This document shows positions 43,078 through 56,900 of a DNA stretch of 64,000 bases, piece by piece (positions within the stretch are counted from its first letter, which is position 1; every line of letters begins with the position of its first letter). This DNA comes from Rotaria socialis. Its lineage: Eukaryota; Rotifera; Eurotatoria; Philodinida; Philodinidae. The notes under the pieces are model-generated. The model ran no database searches, was not told where the DNA came from, and saw only the letters and a list, made by a program, of their open reading frames with translations. The position numbers were made by a program, and so were the translations under genes. The stretch spans positions 1 to 64,000 of the forward strand of contig CAJNYU010000184.1 in the NCBI GenBank assembly GCA_905331475.1, written 5' to 3'.

Positions 43078-45345
43078 ATGTCATCACTTGATTCTCAATT
43101 GTATGAGTGGTGGTTATACGAAGAAGCATCTCTCGAACGTGATAAACGTAATGTTGATGTATTCTGCCATCATCGGCGTGTACAACTTATTTTACTTGAT
43201 ACATGGAGACATATTTCACAGTTCGTTGCTTCATGTTCTATTTCCGTTAAATTTTGTTCTTAAAAACTAGAGTTCCTATGCAAGCTATGAACAAATTAGC
43301 TGATCAATCGATTGAATCCTATTGGACTACAAGACCCTTTAATAAAAATGCTTTTAAACAAACTGATGAAACTCATCAAAGTAAGACTTGAAACAAATAT
43401 TATTTTCAGCATTTTTTAAAATTCTTTAGTTACTTTTTCATCTTGTATTAATTGGTCTCGAATAAGTGATGCAAATATACGTCAGAAAATGGTATGCTAT
43501 CTTTATTTCAGTTGTTTCTATTGATTAAACGGCTTATTCTTACAGATGAATGACAAAGCTCGACCCCTGTTCAAAGGTCATAGTGATGGACGAAATCCTT
43601 TATGTGGTCAAATAAATTTACTTTCGATAAAAACACCAAAAAATTCATCAGTCATTGACAATCAACCACAAACATTAAACAAAGTAAGAAATCGAAACAA
43701 AGATCATCTTACTAAACTTTCATCTGTTGCAATAGAAGCGTCCAGCTCCAGCATGTTTTTCTGATGATACCATGGATACAAGTACTAATCATCATTATCG
43801 ACCACCATTTGGTAAACAACAATCACAACAGCAACCACAAGCTCCACAAGAAAGTTTATCATTTCGTACAGCACGTGACCAATTGGAAATCGAGGAAGCA
43901 CGTACGAAAGGGAATGTTGGCGGTGGTGTTGTAAAGAAATCTCTTGGTATGCATTCATCAGCCAAGTAAGTTCAATTCCCAGAAAAAGAAAAGTATTTAA
44001 ACTCTTTGCAATAGACGTTCAATATACAATCGTTATGTTGATCCGACGGCTGTACGACAACCACAAGGAGATTCAAATCGACAAGTGATGCCACCACCTC
44101 CACCTCCAACACCTGTCTTACAAAACAATCAATCAAATAATGCTGATTCTTCAACTAATAAACTAGAAGAAAGTGGTGGTGCAAAACATATTGATCCTAA
44201 ATTAATCGAAATGATTACGAGCGAAGTAATATGCTTTAATAATAAGATGATAGTAACTCAACCAGTCTTGGTTGATATTGTATAGATTATGGAACTTAAT
44301 TTAACAACAACATGGACTGATATTGCTGGTTTAACTGATGCTAAACGATCCATAACAGAAATTGTTGTTTGGCCCATGCAACGACCTGATATCTTTACAG
44401 GTTTAAGAAGACCACCTAAAGGTTTACTTCTATTTGGTCCACCAGGTACAGGAAAAACACTTATCGGTAAATGTATTGCAAGTCAATCGAAAGCAACATT
44501 TTTTTGTGTATCATCATCATCATTGACTTCAAAATGGCATGGTGAAAGTGAAAAATTAGTTCGAGCATTGTTTGCAGTAGCTCGTTCACGACAACCAGCT
44601 GTGATTTTCATTGATGAAGTAGATTCATTACTGCAAGAACGATCAGAAAACGAAGATGAAAGTACACGTCGTATTAAAACAGAATTTCTTGTACAGATTG
44701 TAAGAGTAAACTTTTATATTTTTAATATATTTGTCACACGTTCGATTTTCAAGGATGGAGCAAGTACCCAAGGTGAAGAACGTCTTCTATTAATTGGTGC
44801 TACTAACCGGTAGATTTTTGAAAATATTTCCTTTTGTTTTTGTTATTACAATTTATATATTTAGACCACAGGAACTTGATTCAGCAGCTCGTCGACGTTT
44901 TGTTAAACGTATTTATATTCCATTACCTGATTTATCAGCTCGACAAGCTATCATATCAAATCTATTGAAGGATCAAAAGCATACTTTAGTCGATAGTGAC
45001 ATGGCACATATATGTACACTTGCAGATGGATTCAGTGGTGCTGATATGCATAGTCTTTGTCATGATGCAGCTTTAGGGCCTATTCGAGATATACATGATA
45101 TTGAATTACTCTCTAGTGAAGAAGTAAATAGTTTCTGGTTTACTGATATGAAAGTTTTTTCGTTTTATCTATTAAAATAGGTACGTGGTATTTCAGTTGA
45201 AGATTTTCTTAAATCACTTAAAGCGATTCGACCAAGCGTTTCTGAAAGTGATTTAAAACAATATGAAGGTAAAGTATTTTTTAGTGAAGACTAACGCTCA
45301 TTCTATTTTGATATAGATTGGAATAAAACTTATGGTTCTATGTGA
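43078..45345 (+). CDS. FIGNL1: Fidgetin-like 1 AAA ATPase
   Basis: Meiotic-clade AAA ATPase that dismantles RAD51/DMC1 filaments in homologous recombination. The N-terminal exons start [20 protein letters not shown]. The linker has [20 protein letters not shown] and GGVVKKSLG, matching the FIGNL1-specific FKTAKEQL and GVKKSLG. The ATPase domain has [40 protein letters not shown] (Walker A), [15 protein letters not shown] (Walker B), [14 protein letters not shown] (sensor 1) and [14 protein letters not shown] (arginine finger region). It ends [12 protein letters not shown], as in the family (NWNKTFG). It is shorter than human FIGNL1 (674 residues) in the disordered N-terminal half. In a bdelloid, whose mode of recombination is debated, an intact FIGNL1 is informative. 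Confidence 0.95.
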
Positions 45346-45545
45346 TGTTATCTTAATAAATGTTAGTTTCTTTTTTTATGCAAATATGATGTCAGATATA
45401 TATACTTTATGAAAAATTTTTTTTAAGCACAGTCAAATATATACTTGATAGTAACAAAAAAGTTACGTTTTTTATTTTTCTTTCAATATCAATTTTTGGC
45501 TTTCAAATTTATTTTTATGAGCAAAATATCGTAGATTCTGTTTTG

Positions 45546-48182
45546 TTAAACACATGCAGGACATTGAACGAAAGGATTGTTGATGAGCGCTGGATTTTTA
45601 GCACATAGACGACAATTCTCTTTGATATGGTTACAACCAACACCACCTTGAGCACATTTTGAATCATAGTACATTCCGAGACCAGCTGCGGCATCACCTG
45701 GTGAAGTCAATGATGTACATGGACTACCGAGAGGCAATTTACATTCATCACCAGTTGTTATTGGTGAACCTGATGAGGTACTTGATCCTGGGTCCGCTGT
45801 TGTCGTGGATAAAGTTCCTGTACCATTATTGGGTCGTGTAGCAGTCCAATACTAGAATAAATTCTCTCGCTTAAAACTAGAACAGGAAAGGTAAATGATG
45901 CTTACGAGAGCCCAAGTACGTGTAAGGCCATCGTCAAGTGGTGCTGTAAGTAATTGATTAAATGCTTCACCACGATTAATTATAGCATAGTTCGTGTATA
46001 GAATACTTTTCCATCCGCCTACTGCACCTCCAACGATTTTACCGACGATGGTTGTCCATTCTTCTTCGACAAATTTCGGAAGGCGTACTTCTTCAGTAAT
46101 TGGTGTAGATGGAATCATTCTAGTATGAAAAAGAAAATTCTATTTTATCATATATATATTTATAAACTACTCTTGGATTTCAATAGGGTTCAACACAATT
46201 ACTTACTGGATACCATGAATAAATTCTGGATTAGCACCAAACCATGTTGCATAATCAGCTTTATTTTCAAAAAAGATACCTGTAACTTTATTAGCAATAA
46301 ATTCTTTTGGCATAATTTTATTATCACTATCCATGAGAAAATATGTTTGAATTGTACGTTTAGCAATTGTTAACATCAATCGACCAAGACTTTCGAGTGT
46401 AGACGATTTAGTTGCTAAACCCCATAAAGCAAGACCATAATGATAATTTATTTCTTCTGATGTTGATTCTTGATCTTTACCATCGGCTGATTCAAATAAA
46501 CCCTAGAGAAATAAATCATAGACAATAGAATAAGAACTATCTCATTTACTTGACTCCAACTATGTCCTGAATACCAGTCGAAATAACGAAATTGTGGAAA
46601 ACTTTTATCTTGTGTTGAAGGATTATTTGCATCACGTATTAATGATTCAACCCAATTTTTCATTTTAGGTATATAACTTGGATCAAGATGTGCAATTAAT
46701 GCACCTGTTTGAATGAAATATCCCCAATGATAATGATGATCATTATAATATGAATTGCCGAAATCAGCTAATTCTTGTTGTGGCCTAAAATAAGGATAGA
46801 CTTAAAATTATGTTAAATAAAAAGCAAAAGCGAAATACGAACGCTAAACCAGCTGCTGAAATAAGACCTGACCATGTTGTATCGTATCGTAATGCATTTG
46901 CATTTTTTCCAGTTATAAGAACATCAAAACCATTTTCTAATGTTTTTATACATTGCTCTAGTAAAGTTGTTTCTTTATAATAATCAGCTAGTAAACATAA
47001 TAGTGCATATTTATGAAATGCTTTTCCTGTAAAATAATAATCGGTTACACCTAAATTAACTCCAGCTGTAATATCTTTTTTTAATTGTTCTACAATATAA
47101 TCTTCATATTGAGGAGCAGGTGGACGTGGCGCAAGAAAACCCATCGTGGATAATGAATCTTCTGCCATTATCCAAACATTTCCAGTATATGCAACCATTG
47201 GACCTTTGCTTGGTGATAGAGTTTGGATTGGTGTTGCTTGTGCACTACTTGTTGATATTACTTGTCGATGATGTGGAAGTGTATAATGAAGAAGAGCTAC
47301 TGTAGGATCACCTTTATGTTCCCAAAGAAATGTATAGGTACCTTTGATTCCATTTACATCAGCTTTCAATTGACATCCAACGGGGTAAACGGAAGCATGA
47401 GAATCAAGCAAAGAATTAGCATATGCATCTGATTGTTTCTTGGTTAAACGAAGAACATTAGTGATAGGTTGTGTACCAAACAATTCATTACCACGTAATT
47501 CGAATGTAACATCACCATTGAGTGCATACAAGAGCCATGTTTGACCATTATTTAATTTGATTTCAAAACGTTTCCCAGTTATTACTCCCGATGTTTGACT
47601 ATTGACAGAGAGTACTGCATGAACAGTGGAGATCTTTGGTGTCGCTGATTTGTATTCAAATGTAACATAAGCCATACCACGTACTATGGGCATCGTTATT
47701 GACGCTTGAGAACTCGGTTGTGACATTTTTAATGTAACAGAAAAACCAGGATCATCGACATCGATAATTTGAAAATTTTGCGATGAGAATTCTGTTGCTG
47801 TAACTTGCATATTTTTTAATATAACATTAATAAAATATTTAACTCGTGTACTATCAATACGTGGTCCCAATGCGAATTCTTCTGTACACGATATTGAAAC
47901 ACCATAAGGCGCTGCACCATTCATCATAAGTACAAATGGATGTGTAATGATTGGATTAGTGCCAGGACCAAGAAGTGGATTCGTATAAAATTTATTTGTA
48001 TGTAATGCTTGTTTATTAGTTAAATTAAGTCGTTGTGGTTGACGTGGATGAACAATATTTGGATAAAATGAAGAATCAGGTACAACGGTTGATATAGGTG
48101 CCAATACATCAACACTTCTTACAGTGCTAATTGCCATAAAAAGTATTAGACTTCGAAAAGGAATCATAGTTGTGATAATCAT
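45546..48182 (-). CDS. Secreted GH81 endo-1,3-beta-glucanase
   Basis: Glycoside hydrolase family 81 cleaves beta-1,3-glucan, as in fungal walls or algal storage glucan. The start at 48182 gives a signal peptide, MIITTMIPFRSLILFMAIST. Exon 1 (46843-48182) holds the beta-sandwich half, with NKFYTNPLLG early and GVTDYYFTGKAFHKYALLCL and YDTTWSGLISAAG late. After a 59-bp intron (donor GTTCGT), the helical catalytic half has LADFGNSYYNDHHYHWGYFI (acid Asp region) and YFDWYSGHSWSQ, then ADGKDQESTSEEINYHYGLA (catalytic Glu region) and WFGANPEFIHGI. A Thr/Ser linker precedes a tail with eight cysteines (from GDECKLPLGSPC to FVQCPACV), not assigned to a family. GH81 is mainly fungal, bacterial and plant and rare in animals, so horizontal acquisition is likely. 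All motifs are intact. Confidence 0.93.
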
Positions 48183-48690
48183 TAAACTTAGAACAATGTC
48201 AATGATTGAAATATTGATATGATTTGATTTTTTATAGTGCTTTGATATTTGTTAAGGATTAATTGCGTATAAGCCTGTCGAATCACCAAAAACAATAATA
48301 AATTTGATACTTTCCATGCTAAATAGCGATGTTTCATTTCGTACGGAGTGAGCTGCTGTTAGAAAGAACGAATGTAATTAATTTTGAATAAGATGAAATT
48401 ATTTATGTTGTTTGTCATCTCTGCTTTGCAGATCAGTGATTTTTATCTTTTTTAGAGTTAGGAAATTTTAGAAGACGCCTTTTGTTTTGTGTATATCTCG
48501 AAAGAGAATAAAATATTTTTTTTAATCACAATAATAGAATGTGGGCTTAAAAAGTATAAATATAGAATCAAAGTCCATATTGCGATATTAATGCATAAGA
48601 AAACGTTCTTTTATCAACTATTACAATATTTTACCAGTGTCTTGATATAGTGCAATGTATGTTGCCGTAATAAACATAAAACCTCTGCTT
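48183..48690. other. Upstream spacer of the GH81 gene
   Basis: AT-rich and probably includes the GH81 promoter at its left end. It borders the telomere-like foldbacks. No gene was recognised. Confidence 0.45.
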
Positions 48691-48848
48691 AATGGTGTGT
48701 GGTGTGTGGATGTGGGTGTTGTATCTTAATCAAAACACCCACCCACGCACACAAGTTATAGATGCGCATGTGCATATCTTGAGAGTATGGATGTGAGTGT
48801 GGGATATCTCTTCTCTGTACCTATATCTAACACCCACACCCACCATCG
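48691..48848. repeat. Telomere-like foldbacks 2 and 3
   Basis: Two adjacent inverted repeats. The first pairs GTGTGTGGATGTGGGTGTT (about 48702-48720) with AACACCCACCCACGCACACA (about 48734-48753). The second pairs GGATGTGAGTGTGGG (about 48789-48803) with AACACCCACACCCACC (about 48829-48844). The G-rich words resemble the bdelloid telomere unit TGTGGG. They mark the boundary between the core gene block and the ART-gene block. Confidence 0.6.
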
Positions 48849-48923
48849 CCCCGAATGTATTATTATTTCACTTTACTCTCCGTTCATTTCAGTTAATTAC
48901 TGGTCAAAGTTAATAAATACACG

Positions 48924-51694
48924 ATGAATTCGTGCGATTCGCTTGTAGAGGAAAACAAGGATGAATCGGCATCCGCGTTACTTAAATGGGTGAATCAGCA
49001 AGCTTCAGTAGTTATTTGGATTTTTTCTGGTTTCGAGCTAGAAGACAATGCACCATTATATATTAATTTATATGCCATGTTCGATAGTGTTCAAACTTAC
49101 CAAGACACACAAATTGAGGATTGTGCCGCATTTGTTGGAGCATATAAGGATGCGGAATTTGTTGTTATTGTTTCCACGAAATATGCCTTAAGGATCATAC
49201 CCCACATTCATGATTTGAAACAATTACATTCAATTTATATTTATGATTTATCTAATAACATAGACAGCATTGTACTCTACTCTTACGCCAAAGTAAGGTG
49301 GCATAGTATAATTTTCTAAGGTTGAAATGATATCCTTCTATTCTCTTTATAGACATTAGGTGTTTATAAAACTGTCGATCACTTGTTTCATCAATTAGCA
49401 GACGATATCAACCATAAAAAATTCAGCGTACCGTTAGGCGATCAAGGTACAATCATTATATATTAAGATGTAGATTTTTGGTCTAAAATTTTTAGTAAAG
49501 TTTTGATCCAATTAGAGTATAACCAGGAAAAAGCACTGAAAACATTGGTTGATAAATGCAGATCGTGTTACAGTGATAATCAAACAATATTGAAGCATCT
49601 TGAAGAGTTGGAATGTTCTTATGATAGAAATAAAGCAATTTACTGGTATACACGAGATTCTTTTCTTTTCCGATTGGTCAAAAAAGCTCTGAGAACTATG
49701 AATATTGAAGTCATATTTAATTGTCATTTTATTATCGTCGATATTTGCAAGGCATCAGAAGAAGAACATGAAAAATTAATCAACGAACAAAATTATTCTT
49801 TATCACTCACATCAATGGTACAATATTGTCGTGGACAACGCATGAGTCGCAATGAATTAGATCAACTAAAGCTATCTATCGATGAATTCGTTATTGTGAA
49901 AAGTTTTTTATCAGCTACAGTGGATCCTTAAAAGGTGTGTGGGTTATCAATTTGAGTCTAGTTGATGAAAATGACCAACGTCTACTTAATAAACTTAATG
50001 AAATTGGCTATCAGCATTTATCTGAGTTGTCTTTTGGTACTCAAATTATTGAAGTCGGAAATTTGATTCTTCGACAATGGTCTCAAATGTTGAGTTTATT
50101 ATATTACAATAATTTGTTGCGTGAACATTCAATTGATGATCCAACATATGAGTGTGCCTGTTATGCTGGCCTTGGCTGGAATGTATTTCTTGAAGGAAAT
50201 TATGAGCTGGCGCTTGCTGATCATGCGAAAGCACTCGAGCGATACCCTTCTTGTACCGATAAAAGAAGTGAAGGACTGAAGGCCACTATTCTCAATCAGA
50301 TCGGAAAAATCTATGAAGCATTAGGTTCATTTGAATTGGCACTTCAATCTTACCCAAAAGCAGTACTTGACATAGATTCCTCTCGTCTAGATCAGTATGA
50401 TGCTTTTAGTGGATTTCCGATTATTCCAAGTAGGAAAATCGCGAAGTGGCATCGAGTTCAAAGTAATTTTGATGTTGCCATGGAAATTTACAACAAAATA
50501 GTGGAAACTAAAAATATAAATCATTTTAATGGTCGAATGTCCTTTTACCGTGAAATAGCACGGGCAAGCAATCATGTACTATATGAAAACGATGATTTTG
50601 CGCACATAATACAATGGACAATTTTCAACTATTTTAGTAGTGCACACTATCTTCCGGAGTATTATAATGAAATTGCTCAAGAATACTATTTTATTGGAAA
50701 TACTATTCGCGAGTATAACAAAAGTTTCACTTTCGATACAAATAGTCTAGCATTGAAATGCTATCGTAAATGTGTTGATATTTTGTCCCATTATGCGCCA
50801 AAAGAGCATAGGAGCATTGCAGAATGCTACGATTCCATAGCAAAAAGCTATGTCACAATAGGCAGTAATGAGTTTCATTCAGCAGCGATTGAACATTATG
50901 AAAAAGCGCTCTTAAACATACCAAGCGACACGTCGTGTGCTTGGTTGATTAACCTTCTTAAGACATATTCTAAAAGCATAGCCGATCTCTATATTGTGGC
51001 TGAGCAGTTTAATTTGGCTATATGCCATTTATTAAAAGCTATAGAATATGAAAGAAGATATTTGCATATTACAATGAACATAAATATGCCCTATTATGCA
51101 CATGCAGCTGTGACCACAAATAAAAATATATCCAAGTGTTACAACAAAGTTGTAGACATATATGAAATTCTTGCTTCTAGATATCGCACTAAATCGTTGA
51201 CTGATTTGGAAACTACGAAAGATCGTCACGATTCTTTTTTTCTTACACTCATTTCTGAACCAACTGCTTCAATTTTAGAATCATTTTATAAAAGAATTGC
51301 CAATATTTATTGCCTGTACAAGCGGCTACGAGAGCAACAACAATTTTTAAGTGTTTGCACGATCACGAGCTTGCATTATATTATCATGACATACATGGCC
51401 ATACATGTGACAAATGTCATACATATTATGAATCTGGAGTGCCGTCGTGGCGATGTGAAGAACACGATTCTGATAAATATTAACGATGTCTTGCCGATTA
51501 AATACGTTACTTCGACTGTAAACTACTTGAAAGTCAAAAAGATTTTCATTATCGTTAGGTTCGTGTTGGTTTTCCTTTTATTCCTTTTTATCCTCCTTTT
51601 TAAAAACAAAAAACAAACAAAAAGTAACAAAAGATGTGCTTTTCTTCCTATCTTCCTATTTCCTTCCGTCAATTTCTCCTATTTAATATCATAG
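48924..51694 (+). pseudogene. ART-like/TPR protein, looks broken
   Basis: A member of the ADP-ribosyltransferase-plus-TPR family common in bdelloids. The N-terminal part starts MNSCDSLVEENKDESASALL and has about three exons with short introns. An ART-like segment follows, with the family words YCRGQRMSRNELDQL and KSFLSAT. The second half of the ART fold is not visible, so the domain appears incomplete and the gene appears broken at least once. Downstream, a long open stretch holds tetratricopeptide repeats (GLGWNVFLEGNYELALADHA, QIGKIYEALGSFELALQSYP, IAECYDSIAKSYVTIG, SIADLYIVAEQFNLAICHLL). A hydrophobic stretch close to the end may be read-through of 3' sequence. The TPR part remains well formed, so decay is probably recent. 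The intact ART of the next gene suggests shared ancestry. Confidence 0.65.
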
Positions 51695-53926
51695 AGAGAC
51701 ACAGAGGGCCTTCTTTTGTCAGTAGATGTCTCTATTGAATGAAAGCAGTCGTTAAATGTCTCTTGTGCAAGAGTATAGACTTTTCACGACAAAAAGTAAC
51801 GAGAAAGAATTTGCATCAATCAATTTTTTCTTGTCTTAACAATAATGATTCATGCAATAAAACGCACGCTGTGTTATTGAGAATAAGAGATAAGGCGACT
51901 ATCAAGTGTAAGGTGTAGACGTGTTTTTCGTGAGAGACTTTTTCAAAAAAAAGTTACTCACGACACGTTTCATTCTTATTATAGATTCATCAGGTAAGTT
52001 TAGCATCTAATTACTGCATATCGATCAAATGACAAATTTCATAAAAGTTCTATGAAAGCCAGAGACCATCAACGAACTTCCAATAGAATTTTGAAACTGG
52101 TTACTATAATCTAAGAAGAAAAGATTATAGACATCAGAGTATTTCTCGACGAAGTTTGTTTTTCAAGAGAGAAACTTTAGAAGGATATGCACTGCAACCA
52201 TGATATCGATATTTCATCTCAGTAAAGATTCAATTCAGAATCAGACAAAAATACTGAGTTGAACGTAATGATTTCTGGAGTTTCTAAAGACTTTGATTTC
52301 GTGACTAGTTTTGGTCATATACTAGATTAAAGACTTATGAAAAAATAAAAATGAACTAAATCAGTCACTGTAGAACTAGATGCATTTCACTATGATAACA
52401 TACGTGATCAGTACTAAAAATGACTCCTCCAGATCCAGTTTTTCATAGTGTATCTAACCATATCAGTTTTACGAAATACATGGAACGTAAAGTATTTTTT
52501 AAGTTGAAAAAACTTGTCTGATTCTCATACAGAAAAACCTACTATTACAAAATTAGATCTTTTGGGACACTAACACAGTCTTTTTTTCTCTCGAAAAACT
52601 TCAAGAAAAAACTAATCAAACACATATTATCACCCAGTTCGACGAGTTCTATCTAACCATGGATACAACGAGAAGAACAAACTTTGTTTGAATTTTGCAT
52701 TATTGGTACCTTGGAGTCTTTCATATAATAGCTTTCCTCAAAATTTGTCAATACTCAGCTTCGTCATTATTTCTCTTCTATCACTAGCATTCATTAATCT
52801 CTCTAAACTTACCAGTTACTCGTCTGGGTAGTAACATCGTTTTTGTTTCCTTCTGTAAGTGAGATATGACTATTTTATTTAAACTTCTATTGATAAATCG
52901 TAGAGGAAAACAGAGACAGTTATCCTGACCCCTTTTGCATAATGTTTTCTTCTTATCATTGCGAAACTTTCCCTCGCTTGTTTCTTCTTTCTCAGCAGTC
53001 ACAATTCCTCGATAGAGTTATGACTCAAAAAAACGTTGTTTACAGAGGCTTACATGTAGAGCCAATGTGAACAATATCAAGGATATTCCCATGAGGAATC
53101 AGATACATACGTCCCAAAGTAAGCATACCGCAAATTATCTTGATCATTCACATATAGCTTTAATACCATTCGCAAAGCAGTGATATTAATAGAAAACAAT
53201 GTGGATGCTCTTTATTCACTGAGGGTATGCGTTCGATCATTATAGTAGATAAAAAACGTAATAACTGTCCAATTTACTCACTTTAACCGAAATTATTCTA
53301 GAAATTATTCATGTATAGTTAATTTTCAAACTAACATCAAAGTATATATTCATAAGATTTTCTTTCTTTGCACTGCAAGAATGTCACTTTTACGTAGCAA
53401 ACAAAAGTTATTAAGGGTAGTTTTCTTGACAAAAAGTGCATGGCTGCTCCGCTTCTAAATACGGTGATGCATGCAAATAGAATTCTTTTTTTTCGATTAG
53501 TATAAGGGTTCAACTAAATAATATCACTTTTTATATTTTGATGATAGTTTTGAGTGTTTCATGACTGAGAATTAGTTTTGTTTAGAAAATGACTTGTAAA
53601 ACGATTCGTTGATTCTCCATGAATCCGATCGTATCGGCATAAAAAATAAAATTCAATAAATTTGATTGAAACTAATATTTGAATTGAGCCGAAACCTAAA
53701 AATAGAACCATAAGGATTTGATATCCAAGAAAGTAATCAAGTTCGATTATGGCTTCAATGTTGGCAAACCTCTTTTGCATTCATCACAAGAGTTAAGTCT
53801 CCCATATTGAAGAGTAGATATTTCCCTCGATTCCGGTCTTATAAAAACTTTCGTATAGTGATCAATATTCAGATTTTGACAATTCATTTAAATTAACTTC
53901 GTTAATAATAGGAAAACGATAATTGA
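51695..53926. other. Intergenic 2.2 kb
   Basis: AT-rich, with many short frames and none with family features. It separates the two ART-containing genes and should hold the promoter of the downstream one. I see no repeat structure. Confidence 0.45.
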
Positions 53927-56900
53927 ATGGCACAACAAATATCATCTACAAGCAATAATCGCTTTGTAACCAATCATTTCAAAGAAAGTTACACAGTGAC
54001 CCGCAACTCAATATATCGCTACCACCACTGGCCTGTAGTGTCATTAGAAGAAGCTGTGCAAAGTCTTATTTCATTTGTACCTCACGTCGAGAGTTATGCT
54101 AATGAAGCTAAGGAACACTGCAGACAAAAGACTCCACTGTCACGAAACGAATCGGCTGCAATCTATCTGTACACAATGCCAAAACCTTTCTACGACGAAC
54201 TCAACAAGGCACTTCGAGCTGAGAATCCACATGCACTGGAACCGTGGTTTCCATTCTTGAAATTATTCAGTACCGCTCTTGGAAAACTACCATCGTGCCC
54301 AGCCACAGTGTGGCGAGGCGTTGCAAGCAATAATAATATAAATTTCACGGAACATGATATGCACACTTGGTGGAGTGTGAATTCATGCACTTCCTATCTC
54401 AATGTTGCTGGAATGTTTGCAGGCGTCATAGGGATTCTGTTTTGCATTGATTCAATTTATGGAAAAGACATTACGAAGTACTCAGCAAACCAAAGCGAAG
54501 AAGAAGTCATTCTTATGCCTGGAACGATCTTGCGCGTCAAATGCATGCGATCCGAACCGACTGGTCTTTCCATCGTGCATTTGGAAGAATGGTAAGTCTT
54601 TATGAAACATTCTGTAGTGTTTGAAAAGTTGATGCGTTAGTTATGAAGCATTTTAAAGATCTAAGCCATAACTTGAGCGTAGATGAAGTCTCATTGATGT
54701 GAAATTGACACTATTTGGAATCGAGAACTTTTCCAATTTCTACGGTTTCAGCGAATGAAATATACTAATTACATAGTATATTCTATTTCGAAGTGATGCA
54801 AGAGTTATAGTGTACTCGAACATAAATTGCTCTCAAAATTAAGTTACATTGGTAGAGTTAGAACTACTCTGCTCGCCAGGTCACAGTTAATTTTAAAGTA
54901 CCAGCCTGGCCTGATTCGTTTATTTTATATTGCACCAGGTTAAGATAGTAGATCGGTTCAAATGTATTGATCCAGTGTGAGTGTGGGCGTGAGTGCGGCC
55001 ACACCCACACCCTTATTGTTATTAAAATATAAATAAATAACTGAAACCAGAATGATATTTTAATGTGACGTTGTGAGAATTATTGGATTTGAAACGTTAG
55101 ACACACCCATCCGCCTAATGACAGCTCTGTTTGTAGTCACGATGCAAGCACATTGGTTTTACAATAGCTTTTAGTAGATCTGTAGGAAAGTGACACTCTC
55201 AAAACTACGGGTGATACTTAAAAGGCTTCGATTATATAAAAGATGATACACAAGAAGCATGTTGCATCTCTGATCGATAATAGAGTTTTAGAAGGAATCA
55301 TATAAATGAAATAGTATACTAACTGTGGCATTATTAGGGGCTAAACTATTTTCACAATATTTGCTTGTGTAAAAAGAAACAACTATACAAGTTTAATACC
55401 TATCTTCATACAAGAAGTTCGTAATTGCGCAATCAATTTTCCCTTCAAATGAAACAATAATTTTGTTAGTAAAATTTTAGGCATCTGATTATCAAAACCA
55501 TAGATTGGTAACTTTTCTACGAGTTTTTAATGTTATACTCTCAAAATACAACTAAAATACATTCTAAAATTGAGTAAAGGATAGCACAAAAATTAGACAA
55601 AGAATATTATCATGCCGCATGTTCTAGTTCATCATCTAACGAAAATAGCATTTTTCTACGATTTCACATAAACATGCGACTTTATGATTGGATTTGAAAT
55701 ATCTGCGATTCAGTACATTTCTAATCGAGTGTCTAATAGGTTGTCACGCTCTTAATCGAAATTTGATTTGTTAGATGACAATGATGAGATCATTTTTCTT
55801 CAAATCGTTGTCTTTTCTATTATTGAAAACTACTACGAACTAAAAACATGAATGAGTATAGTTAATACTATAAGATTCTGATATTTCAGTGCTAGAATCC
55901 CGCAAGGAAAACATGTCATGTTGTCTTACACTTCGATCAATCAAGATATTGTGTCGAAAATCACGGATATTCTCAAAGGTGAAAATATTCCAGTGTGGTT
56001 TGATAGTAACGGTGATATAAAAACGGATATATATGAAAGGTATTTCTATCAAACAGTACTACTAAATCGATTTAAACTGTATATTGATTGTGTTTCCTAC
56101 GTAGTCTGGCTAATGGAGTTGAAAATGCTGTAGCTGTCTGCTGTTTTCTGACATTGGACTATGAACAATCCTTGAGCTGCCAAAGTGAATTACAATATGC
56201 ACAAAAGCGACAGAAACCAATCATTCCATGTATGCTCACTACTGCAACTGCTTGGAAGCCTTCTGATTGGTTAGAACAAATAACCCGGGGACTCGTGTTC
56301 GTCGATTTTCACAATGTATCTGAATCTAATATCGATTACAAGGTGATAGACTTAATTAATGGAATAGAGGAGCAAATCACAGCAACATCACATCGACGAA
56401 TACAACCAATCGAAGAGCCAAGTTATCTGTTTGAATTGATTAAGTGGCATTACAAACAAAACAGTCGTATAGAACGCTTAATAAATCCAGCTGAGTCTTT
56501 TCTGATTGAAGAAAGTTACATTAATTTGGCTATAGTAGATTCGAAAGAACAACAGGGAAAAGAAAAGAAGCTTCGTGATGCTAACCAACAAGAGACAATA
56601 ATGGGGACCTTTGAAGATATTTACGGTGTCAAAACGCCAATAAATGTCAAAGATATTTTCAACACATGCAAGGAATCTGAAAGGAAAGTACTGGTGTTTG
56701 GTCGAGCTGGAATCGGTAAGACCACCTTCTGTCGCTATGTTTCTCATCAATGGGCAAAGGTTGCTCTTTGGCCAGAATATAATTTGGTTGTTTTAATTAG
56801 CTTACGCTCTTTAACCGAGAATCGTTATTCTCCGTTGCCATCAGGCAAAAGTTACTCTTTAGTCGATATTGTGGCGAAGGAATGTTTTAGTCATGATCTT

